Of a DNA stretch of 38,556 nucleotides, positions 28,947 through 37,034 are shown piece by piece; the stretch's first letter is position 1, and every line of letters begins with the position of its first letter. A program made the translations under genes and the position numbers. The stretch comes from Sulfurovum sp. Lineage in GTDB: Bacteria > Campylobacterota > Campylobacteria > Campylobacterales > Sulfurovaceae. The stretch spans positions 1-38,556 of the forward strand of contig JAQVHV010000006.1 of assembly GCA_028696055.1 (NCBI GenBank), read 5' to 3'. A model generated the notes under the pieces. That model made no database searches and was not told the origin of the DNA. It was given only the letters and a program-made list of their open reading frames with translations.

Positions 28947-29375
28947 TTATTTGTTCGGACGCAGTCTCATATGGCATGAGGTACATTCACGCAATGCCAA
29001 TCCATAGTTGTGTGCTACCGCATCCATATCTTTGCGCTTGAGTTCCTCCAGCATCTCGTTGAGATACATGTTTAACATAAGCTGTCTTTTTTGGGCAAAT
29101 TTATGGGCATACTGCTGCTCGGCATCAAGAAAGTCTTTTGGGTCTACTTTTTTCAAATGGACAAGAACGGATTTGATATCTTCTGCTCCCTTGATAATGC
29201 ATTGCCCCTCTTTGCATCGGTAGAGCAGTCCTGACTGGATCTGCTCCATCCCCTCTGCCATGGTGATCATATCTTTGATCCTGTCCGCTTTCGTATAGTG
29301 TGCTTCTTCAGCCATCAGTGATGTTCCTGCCAACAGTGAGGTGAAGAGTAGTGCCTTGCTGAGTTTTCGTATCAT
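28947..29375 (-). CDS. Periplasmic c-type cytochrome-like protein
   Basis: Signal peptide; C-terminal CTSCHMRLRPNK. Confidence 0.8.
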   Translation of the reverse strand: MIRKLSKALLFTSLLAGTSLMAEEAHYTKADRIKDMITMAEGMEQIQSGLLYRCKEGQCIIKGAEDIKSVLVHLKKVDPKDFLDAEQQYAHKFAQKRQLMLNMYLNEMLEELKRKDMDAVAHNYGLALRECTSCHMRLRPNK

Positions 29376-29386
29376 TGTATGCTCCT

Positions 29387-30127
29387 TTAGTATTGAATAA
29401 TCTCTTTGGTAAAATGCTTAAGTGCTACCACTTTTGCCTCATCCTTGACAAGTCTTTTTGCCTTCCTTTTGTTCTCGTAGTATTTTTTGAATTCCGGTTT
29501 GAAAGCATCCATATAGTCATGGAAACGGTTGGCCCCCAATGCTCCTACCGCCCAGAGCTCGTCATTCTCATCGATCTCAAGCACGATCTGTGTCAATCCT
29601 TCGGTTGCGGGACCGGCTATGGCTTTTCCCCCGTTTACCGGATCGAAAGCTGAAAGGTGGGAAGAACAGACAAATACTCCTGCCTCATTGGCATTGGGAA
29701 GGGCAAGTGTTTTGCCTTTTCTTTCAAGGTACTGGAAAAAGCTGTCATCAGGAGTAGGGTGTGTCAACTGGTGAGGGCAGATCGCCGAGTAGGCTACGAT
29801 AGAACCATTTTTGCCTACACCCCCTTTGAAGAGATATTCTGTGCCATCATCTGCTTTGAGTTTGACATTGGTGTTAGCAGGCCGCCCAAGATCCACGAGG
29901 ATACAGGGAGTCGCTATATGAGGGAAATTGAAGACATAGTTCACTTCGGGCTGTAATGTGCTTGCTTTCAGCGGGTTGCCGTCCGCATCTTTGAGATGAA
30001 CCTTCTCGTAACTCTCGTAGAGCGAAAGGCCGTCTTCAGCATAGAGCCTCTGGGTGATCAGGGAGGGAGAGATCACTACAGCCGCAGCTGAAGCTCCCGT
30101 CATTTTTAAAAAACTTCTTCTTTCCAT
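29387..30127 (-). CDS. Rieske [2Fe-2S] protein with Tat-like leader
   Basis: MERRSFLKMTGASAAAVVIS; cluster motifs CPHQLTH and CSSHLSAFDP. Confidence 0.87.
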   Translation of the reverse strand: MERRSFLKMTGASAAAVVISPSLITQRLYAEDGLSLYESYEKVHLKDADGNPLKASTLQPEVNYVFNFPHIATPCILVDLGRPANTNVKLKADDGTEYLFKGGVGKNGSIVAYSAICPHQLTHPTPDDSFFQYLERKGKTLALPNANEAGVFVCSSHLSAFDPVNGGKAIAGPATEGLTQIVLEIDENDELWAVGALGANRFHDYMDAFKPEFKKYYENKRKAKRLVKDEAKVVALKHFTKEIIQY

Positions 30128-30420
30128 TGGATTCCTTATGTATTGAATTGCGTTTTTATTATAAAGAGAGATATGTGAAATTTCTATTAAATTCCTAAAA
30201 TTTATTAATTTTTTTATATATTATATGCTTATTTTATGCATATCAAAGAGATAATGCACCTGCCTGCATGATACAGGAAGGTATAAAAAAACAATTTACA
30301 GATCTTGATCAATGCTTCACATTTGCAAATCTAAGGAAGAATGATTTTGGCAATATGGATGGATATCAAGTAGAGATAGGGTAAAATCATCATAATGAAC
30401 ACAACGGACGATACACAACG

Positions 30421-32304
30421 ATGACAGAACGTTTCAAACTCTCCTATTTTCTTGACCGACTCTCCAAATACAGTGGACTTATAGCGGCCCTGCTGGTTGT
30501 GCTGCTTTCGCTTCTTGTAGCCTATGATGCAGTGATGCGCTATCTCTTCTGTGCCGGTTCTATCGCATTGCAGGAAGTGGAGTGGTATCTTTTTGATATC
30601 ATTTTTCTTTTGGGGCTGAGCTATGCGCTTAAACATGACAAGCATGTACGTGTGGATATCTTTTTTGACCGTTACAGTATAAACACGAAGGACGCAGTAC
30701 AGATACTTTCGCAGCTGCTGCTGGTGATCCCTTTTTCACTGCTTTTTATCTATGATGCGTATGATATGACCTACCAGAGCTACCTTCAGCAGGAGGTCTC
30801 ATCGGATCCGGGAGGTCTGACGCACCGGTGGCTGATCAAGGGGATGCTGGTGGTGGCATTTGTACTGCTTGTGATGCAGTCACTCAGCGAGATCATTAAA
30901 GCGTATGGAAGGTTGCAGCAGAAGCGGGTATTGTGGCGGATGTTGGGTATCGTAGCGCTGCTTGGTGTGCTTGTCTATGCGGCATGGTATCACCGTATGG
31001 CCTACTGGATCGATCCGGTGATCCTTTTGCTTGCACTTACACTGTTTTTGCTGATGACCGGTTTTCAGGTGGCGTTTGTTTTTGCCGGGACGGCACTCTT
31101 TTTTGCGTTGATCACCGATGAGCTTGGACTTCATGTGCTGGAGATGCTGCCCTACAGAACCTACGGGATCATGGGCAATGTTACTTTGATGGCAGTGCCG
31201 CTCTTTATCTTTATGGGATTGATACTGGAGAGATCCAGGATGGCAGAAGGCCTGCTCATCTCCATGGGAAAGCTCTTTGGCAGGGTCAGGGGAGGGCTTG
31301 CGATCTCTGTGGTACTCGTGGGAGCGATACTGGCTGCAAGTACAGGTATCGTAGGGGCATCCGTGGTGATGATGAGCCTTATCGCGCTGCCTCTGATGCT
31401 GAAGCAGAACTATTCGCCTGCACTCGCTTCGGGAAGTATCGCTGCGAGCGGTACGCTGGGGCAGCTGATCCCACCTTCGGTCGTGCTGATCATCCTGGGG
31501 GACCAGATGCACCTGTCGGTAGGAGATCTCTTCAAGGCTGCAGTGGTCCCCGGCCTTATTTTGATCGGGCTTTATATCCTTTATATTCTGATCGTCTCTT
31601 TTCTGAAGAAAGAGGTGGCTCCTGCGATCCTCTCGGAGGAGCCTTATCGTGAAGTGCTCACAGAGGCCATCAAAGAGATCATTCCCCCGCTGCTGCTGAT
31701 CGGGGTGGTGCTGGGGTCCATCTTTGCCGGGATCGCTTCGCCTTCGGAGTCTGCAGCCATCGGTGTATTGGGTGCGGTACTGCTGGCAATAGGCAAGAAG
31801 AGCTTCTCTTTGGAGATGCTGCGTTATGCGGCGATAGAGACAGTGAAGCTTACGGCAATGATCTTTATGATCCTGATCGGTGCGACGGCATTCTCCCTGG
31901 TCTTTGGAGAACTCGGCGGCGGCGAGATGGCGATGACGTTCTTTGCGGGTGAACAGGGAGATCAGTGGATGTTCATTCTGATCGCCATGGTCGTGATCTT
32001 TCTTCTCGGATTTTTTATCGACTTTATCGAGATCGCTTTTGTGGTCGTGCCGATCCTTGTGCCTATTGTTGCCTCGTTTGGGATCGATCCGGTCTGGTTT
32101 GCGATCCTGATCGCAATGAATTTGCAGGCCTCCTTCCTCACACCGCCTTTTGGGTTCGCACTCTTTTACCTCAAGGGTGCCGCAGGAGACAAGATCAGTA
32201 CGGGGGCAATATACAAAGGGGTGGCACCGTTTATTCTTTTGCAGCTTATCGCACTGCTGATTATCGTACTCTTCCCGGATCTTATTTATCTGCTTGGGAA
32301 GTGA
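30421..32304 (+). CDS. TRAP transporter fused small/large permease (DctQM-type)
   Basis: N-terminal DctQ-like domain (YDAVMRYLF...LQEVEWYLF); DctM domain (STGIVGASVVMMSLIALPLML...SGTLGQLIPPSVVLIILGDQ...LQASFLTPPFGFALFYLKG). Confidence 0.93.
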   Translation: MTERFKLSYFLDRLSKYSGLIAALLVVLLSLLVAYDAVMRYLFCAGSIALQEVEWYLFDIIFLLGLSYALKHDKHVRVDIFFDRYSINTKDAVQILSQLLLVIPFSLLFIYDAYDMTYQSYLQQEVSSDPGGLTHRWLIKGMLVVAFVLLVMQSLSEIIKAYGRLQQKRVLWRMLGIVALLGVLVYAAWYHRMAYWIDPVILLLALTLFLLMTGFQVAFVFAGTALFFALITDELGLHVLEMLPYRTYGIMGNVTLMAVPLFIFMGLILERSRMAEGLLISMGKLFGRVRGGLAISVVLVGAILAASTGIVGASVVMMSLIALPLMLKQNYSPALASGSIAASGTLGQLIPPSVVLIILGDQMHLSVGDLFKAAVVPGLILIGLYILYILIVSFLKKEVAPAILSEEPYREVLTEAIKEIIPPLLLIGVVLGSIFAGIASPSESAAIGVLGAVLLAIGKKSFSLEMLRYAAIETVKLTAMIFMILIGATAFSLVFGELGGGEMAMTFFAGEQGDQWMFILIAMVVIFLLGFFIDFIEIAFVVVPILVPIVASFGIDPVWFAILIAMNLQASFLTPPFGFALFYLKGAAGDKISTGAIYKGVAPFILLQLIALLIIVLFPDLIYLLGK

Positions 32305-32358
32305 TATCCTGATATCTTGTGAAGTTTTTGATACAATAGGAGAATCAAAGGAGGTCAC

Positions 32359-33327
32359 ATGACACCACGAGAAGCGATAGCGTCACTGCGAAGACAGATG
32401 AACGAGAGGATCATCGGACAGGAGCGGGTAGTCGACCGTTTTATTATGGGATTGCTGGCCAGCGGCAATGTACTGGTAGAAGGATTGCCGGGGCTTGCCA
32501 AGACACAGACGGTACGTGCGATGTCAGAGGTGATGGATGCCAAGTTTTCGCGTATACAGTTTACGCCTGATCTGCAGCCTTCTGATGTCTTGGGATATGA
32601 AAAGGTCTACGAAGTGGACGGGAAACCTGCACTGCACCTGGAGAAGGGAGCGATTTTCGGCAATATCATCCTGGCTGATGAGATCAACCGTGCACCGGCC
32701 AAAGTGCAGTCGGCTATGCTCGAAGCGATGGAGGAGAAGCAAGTGACGATCGCCGGCAAAACCTACCCGCTGCCTGAACTTTTTATCGTGCTTGCGACGC
32801 AGAATCCTATTGAGCAGACGGGTACATTTCCTCTTCCCGAAGCACAGAAAGACAGATTTTTGATGCATGTGAAGATCGATTATGTAGATACGGCTTCGGA
32901 GTATCAGATACTCGAACAGGCGCATAATAAACGTATGAAAACCAAACCCGAAGAAGAGCCGAAAGTCCCCCAGGAGCTGATCCTTGCCGCAAGACAGGAG
33001 CTGGAGCGTATCACACGGAGCGAAGCGATAGGAAAGTATATCGTAGAGCTGGTCTTTGCGACACGTTATCCGCTTCGTTATCAGAGCAAACAGCTTGAGA
33101 TGCTGATTGAAGTAGGGGTGAGCCCCAGGGGTACGATGGCTTTGGATCTGTGTGCAAGGGTCCATGCCTGGATGCAGGGGAGAGACGAAGTGGCTGTCAC
33201 GGATGTCAAGCAGGTGATCCATGATGTCTTCCGCCACCGTATCATACAGACGGAACATGCCAAGTTCAATGACTTTACCAATGACAAGATCATTGATATC
33301 GTGCTGAACCAGGTGCCTTCGCCTTAA
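32359..33327 (+). CDS. MoxR-family AAA ATPase
   Basis: NVLVEGLPGLAKTQTVRAM; RIQFTPDLQPSDVLG; ILADEINRAPAKVQSAMLEAMEEKQVT; ATQNPIEQTGTFPLPEAQKDRF. Confidence 0.94.
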   Translation: MTPREAIASLRRQMNERIIGQERVVDRFIMGLLASGNVLVEGLPGLAKTQTVRAMSEVMDAKFSRIQFTPDLQPSDVLGYEKVYEVDGKPALHLEKGAIFGNIILADEINRAPAKVQSAMLEAMEEKQVTIAGKTYPLPELFIVLATQNPIEQTGTFPLPEAQKDRFLMHVKIDYVDTASEYQILEQAHNKRMKTKPEEEPKVPQELILAARQELERITRSEAIGKYIVELVFATRYPLRYQSKQLEMLIEVGVSPRGTMALDLCARVHAWMQGRDEVAVTDVKQVIHDVFRHRIIQTEHAKFNDFTNDKIIDIVLNQVPSP

Positions 33328-33351
33328 GACTAAATCGTGTAAGGATATCCC

Positions 33352-33570
33352 ATGCAAGAAGAGATAAAGATAGAACTGAAACACTCTACCGTAGAGAATC
33401 TGCAGCTTTACAGCGAACTGCTCGGCAAAGATGCCAACAGGATGCTCGAAGAGGCGTTGGATCTCTATTTTGAGGCACAGCAGAAAAGGCTGCTGGAAAA
33501 GAACCTTGACAACGAGAATATGATGACAAACCTGGACTATGATGAGTTCTGGGACGGTGTGGATCTCTAG
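33352..33570 (+). CDS. Small hypothetical protein
   Basis: 71-aa ORF, RBS-like aaggat upstream, immediately followed by the next gene. Confidence 0.6.
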   Translation: MQEEIKIELKHSTVENLQLYSELLGKDANRMLEEALDLYFEAQQKRLLEKNLDNENMMTNLDYDEFWDGVDL

Positions 33571-34422
33571 GTGATCCGGGAAAGACTCTCCCAACTGCTG
33601 GGTACCGGGGTATCCGATCTTGCCTATCTGGCTGCGGGGCAGATAGGGGATATCTATCGGGCGCGCCTGCATGGGCAGCCGGTTGTGATCAAAACCACAC
33701 CAGAGGAGAGGGATGATCTGCTGATCGAAGCAAGGATGCTGCAGGATCTTGCCCAAAACGGAGTGCGCGTTCCGCAAGTGATCGCTTCCGCCAGAGAAGC
33801 ATTGGTGATGGAGTATATAGAACCGTGCAGGGATCCCGGCTATGACCGGGAGATCGAAGCGGCAAAGGCTCTGGCAGCACTGCACCAGGTGACTAACGAA
33901 AGCCGAATGTACGGTTACTACTATAACACCACCATCGCCTCATTCACCCAAAACAACGAACAGACACAGTACAACTGGGGACTTTTTCTCTCCCAGATGC
34001 GTATCCTGCCGATGGCAAAACGCTGTTATGAGAGAGGAGTACTGGAGAAGTCTCTGCTTGAGCGGCTTGAGGCTTTGTGCAGCGGGCTCTACCGTCGTAT
34101 CGATATGGGCCGGATCATCCCTTCTTTGCTGCATGGGGATATCTGGAGCGGGAATATACTCTATGAAAAAAGCGGAGTCTGTTTTATCGACCCTGCGATC
34201 TACTTTGGGGACAGGGAGATGGAGCTAGCATTTATCCTGCTCTTTCACACCTTCGGGGAACGTTTTTTCGAGGAGTATACCAAGGTGCATCCTCTAAGCG
34301 GGGATTTCTATGAGACGAAGGCGGCACTCTACCAGATCTACCCGCTTCTGGTGCATGTGGCACTCTATGGCGGAAGATATGTGGGCGAGCTGAAACAGAG
34401 GCTGGAGCAGTTGAAAGTATGA
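33571..34422 (+). CDS. Fructosamine kinase/aminoglycoside phosphotransferase-like protein
   Basis: GTG start; QIGDIYRARLHGQPVVIKT; EYIEPC; SLLHGDIWSGNILYEKSGVCFIDPAIYFGDREMELA. Confidence 0.87.
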   Translation: MIRERLSQLLGTGVSDLAYLAAGQIGDIYRARLHGQPVVIKTTPEERDDLLIEARMLQDLAQNGVRVPQVIASAREALVMEYIEPCRDPGYDREIEAAKALAALHQVTNESRMYGYYYNTTIASFTQNNEQTQYNWGLFLSQMRILPMAKRCYERGVLEKSLLERLEALCSGLYRRIDMGRIIPSLLHGDIWSGNILYEKSGVCFIDPAIYFGDREMELAFILLFHTFGERFFEEYTKVHPLSGDFYETKAALYQIYPLLVHVALYGGRYVGELKQRLEQLKV

Positions 34423-34919
34423 AGCTGAACGTAAAAAAACTGTTCAAAGAGATAGTGATATTTGCAGTGATGCTCTTTGTGGCTAGCAACCTCCTCAGTT
34501 ACCTGCGGAGCCCCGAACTGAAAAGCCACAGCTTGCCTCATATCGAGGCAACACTGATCGATGGCACCGCTTTTGACAGCAGAGAGACGGAAGGGAAACC
34601 GCTCGCAGTACATTTCTGGGCGACATGGTGCCCCGTCTGCAAGGCTGAAGCCTCCAACATAGAAGCGCTCTCAGAGGAGTATGAAGTACTTACCATTGCG
34701 GTGAACTCGGGTTCAGATGATGCATTGCGCATCTATATGCAGCAGAACGGCTATCGGTTCCGAGTACTCAATGATGCAGAGGGCCAGTGGGCCGGACGCT
34801 TCAACGTTGAAGTCTTTCCGACAACCTTTATCTTTGATGCCAAAGGGGAGTTAAGGTTTACAGAGGTCGGTTACACGACTACGTTGGGACTGCAAGGACG
34901 CCTTGGAGTCTTAAAGTAG
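34419..34919 (+). CDS. Membrane-anchored TlpA-like thioredoxin-fold protein
   Basis: N-terminal helix; VHFWATWCPVCKAEASNIEALS. Confidence 0.88.
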   Translation: MKLNVKKLFKEIVIFAVMLFVASNLLSYLRSPELKSHSLPHIEATLIDGTAFDSRETEGKPLAVHFWATWCPVCKAEASNIEALSEEYEVLTIAVNSGSDDALRIYMQQNGYRFRVLNDAEGQWAGRFNVEVFPTTFIFDAKGELRFTEVGYTTTLGLQGRLGVLK

Positions 34920-34962
34920 CATTTCGATAGAATAATTAAAAGTAATTCAAAAAGGGTAGATG

Positions 34963-35532
34963 ATGCTGAATCTGGAAACGATACTCAGGGATCGCAGCGG
35001 TGAGAAGTGCGAGTTGTGCGGTGCGACCGAGGGATTGTCCGTCTATCAGGTAGAGCCTTCGGACGGAAGTGCGGAGCAGTCTATTTTGCTTTGTGGTACC
35101 TGCCGGGCACTGCTGGACAATCCGATGGAAAATGTCAACCACTGGCATTGTCTGAACGATACGATATGGAGCCCAGAGCCTGCGGTACAGGCGATGGCAT
35201 ATCGTATACTCAGACAGATCGCTTCTGAAGGGTGGCCGCAGGATATGCTGGATATGCTCTATCTTGATCCTTCGGTACTGGAGTGGGCCGAAGTGGGCTT
35301 GGAAGAGGGAGGAGTACAGATAGAAGCAAGGGATTCCAACGGTACGCTTTTGAATGAAGGGGACAGTGTCACTATCATCAAAGATCTTCCTGTAAAGGGT
35401 GCCGGATTTACAGCGAAGCAGGGGACAACAGTGAAAAATATCCGCATGGTAGCTGATGATCCGACACATATCCAGGGACGAGTCAACGGGACAATGATCT
35501 ATCTGAAAACAGAGTTTTTGAAAAAATTGTAG
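34963..35532 (+). CDS. PhnA/YjdM-like zinc-ribbon protein
   Basis: CELCGATEGL...LCGTCRALLDNP...; C-terminal DSNGTLLNEGDSVTIIKDLPVKGAGFTAKQGTTVKNIRMV. Confidence 0.87.
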   Translation: MLNLETILRDRSGEKCELCGATEGLSVYQVEPSDGSAEQSILLCGTCRALLDNPMENVNHWHCLNDTIWSPEPAVQAMAYRILRQIASEGWPQDMLDMLYLDPSVLEWAEVGLEEGGVQIEARDSNGTLLNEGDSVTIIKDLPVKGAGFTAKQGTTVKNIRMVADDPTHIQGRVNGTMIYLKTEFLKKL

Positions 35533-35576
35533 AGTGTAGGGAAGAGTGAGGAGCAGCTTTCGCCGCTCCCAGAAGA

Positions 35577-35777
35577 CTATGCAGCTTTTTGGATCGCTTT
35601 TTTCGCTACTTTCTTTGCCGCTTTCTTCGTAGCGGGTTTCTTTTTCAACATGGTTTTAGTCACTTTTTTGAGTACTTTCTTTGCAGATTTTTTAGCCACT
35701 GTTTTTTTAGCCACCGCTTTCTTTGTTGCCTTGTTTGCTACTTTTTTCATAGCTTTCTTCTTCAATACTTTTGCCAT
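35577..35777 (-). CDS. Lys/Ala-rich histone H1-like protein
   Basis: MAKVLKKKAMKKVANKATKKAVAKKTVAKKSAKKVLKKVTKTMLKKKPATKKAAKKVAKKAIQKAA. Confidence 0.75.
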   Translation of the reverse strand: MAKVLKKKAMKKVANKATKKAVAKKTVAKKSAKKVLKKVTKTMLKKKPATKKAAKKVAKKAIQKAA

Positions 35778-35928
35778 AAATGGACTCTCCTTATGATGAT
35801 TTTTTTTTATTTTATAGCCAAAAGTGTTAATAATGGTAATAAAATATTACTATTATATTTTTTTTATGACCATAAGTCAAGTCGTGTGATATGCTATAAT
35901 TCGAGGAGAGAAAACCAAAGAGTAGCCT

Positions 35929-36201
35929 ATGACATTTATAGAGTTTAAGAAATTGCTGTTGGATGCTGAGATCACGCTTCCCAAGTTCAGCAAGCTGATA
36001 AAAGTAAGCGAGAAGAATCTGCAGTCATACAGGAAAAAGGGTGAAGTGCCCAATGCCATCGCAGTCATCGCTGTCTCATTTGCGACGATGCATCAGGCTG
36101 GAATCGATTATCGTTCAATGGTTGATGCCTTGGAGCTAAAGGCAAAAGTAAAAAAAGGTGCAGGATTTGCCAAAAACAGTAAAAAAGAAAGCAGTGATTA
36201 A
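35929..36201 (+). CDS. Small putative HTH protein
   Basis: LPKFSKLIKVSEKNLQSYRKKGEVPNAIAVIA resembles an HTH. Confidence 0.6.
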   Translation: MTFIEFKKLLLDAEITLPKFSKLIKVSEKNLQSYRKKGEVPNAIAVIAVSFATMHQAGIDYRSMVDALELKAKVKKGAGFAKNSKKESSD

Positions 36202-36238
36202 AAGAGAAGGGTATCGTTATCTCAGTGTATAAAGTGAG

Positions 36239-36856
36239 TCAGAACCCCTTCATGGCGATCCCATAAAGGTACTCCACTTCGTCATCTTCCAGAAAGATCG
36301 TCTTTTTGCTTTCGAAGAACTCAAATACTTTTTCTTTGGGCAGTGAAGTACCGTAGAGGCACTCCGGATGTGCCGGTATGAATGACTGCATCAGGGAGAT
36401 ATGACTCTCCAGGGGCGTTTCGCAGATGTAGCAGTGCTCATCATGGTGGATGCGCCCTTCATATTCCAGCAGACGGATATAGCTTTCGCAGACAATACGC
36501 TTGGGATTTTGCCTGTTCCATCTTTTGGCGGCATCCAGCAGTAGGTCGAAGTAGAAACGCTCTATCTCCTCGGCATCTTTGAGGTGCGGTTCGAAAAGGC
36601 GTATAAAGTTGTGCCAGAGCATCAGCCTGTTCCTGTCAAAAAGCCAGGGAAATCCGATATGGGAGAGCGAACGTATACGGGGAAGAAACCTGCCGTCTTC
36701 GCCATCCACTTCAAAGTCCACCAGGTTCCCAAGCTGCAGGATCGAATGCCGCGCACCGTAAAAACGGTAGTAGGAGCGAATGTTCTCTTCACTCAGGACC
36801 ACGGCAATCGAGTCTTCGTTCTTGGCTTTTTTAATCCCCAGTATAAATCCTCTGAT
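36239..36856 (-). CDS. recO: DNA repair protein RecO (epsilon type); probable non-standard start
   Basis: RGFILGIKKAKNEDSIAVVLSEENIRSYYRFYGARHSILQLGNLVDFEVDGEDGRFLPRIRSLSHIGFPW; likely initiation at ATC 36856-36854 preceded by AAAGGA. Confidence 0.75.
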   Translation of the reverse strand: MRGFILGIKKAKNEDSIAVVLSEENIRSYYRFYGARHSILQLGNLVDFEVDGEDGRFLPRIRSLSHIGFPWLFDRNRLMLWHNFIRLFEPHLKDAEEIERFYFDLLLDAAKRWNRQNPKRIVCESYIRLLEYEGRIHHDEHCYICETPLESHISLMQSFIPAHPECLYGTSLPKEKVFEFFESKKTIFLEDDEVEYLYGIAMKGF

Positions 36857-37034
36857 ACTATTTCCTTTTTTGAGATATCGGGAAAAATTATAGTAAAAAG
36901 CGTATTAAACTACACCCCGTTCTGACGGCATTTAAAAGAAATTAAACAATATTTAACGGCCATTTTTGTATAATCGGGCCTATTTTGTAAACACGGAACG
37001 TAGTGTTCTCTATCCCAACATTTAAGGCTGAACA

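Noticed and set aside
30880-32358. 492-aa minus-strand ORF opposite the TRAP permease
   Set aside because: D/H/R/Q-rich antisense shadow of a confident CDS.
32524-33885. 453-aa minus-strand ORF opposite MoxR and the following genes
   Set aside because: Antisense to three consecutive plausible genes; no motif.
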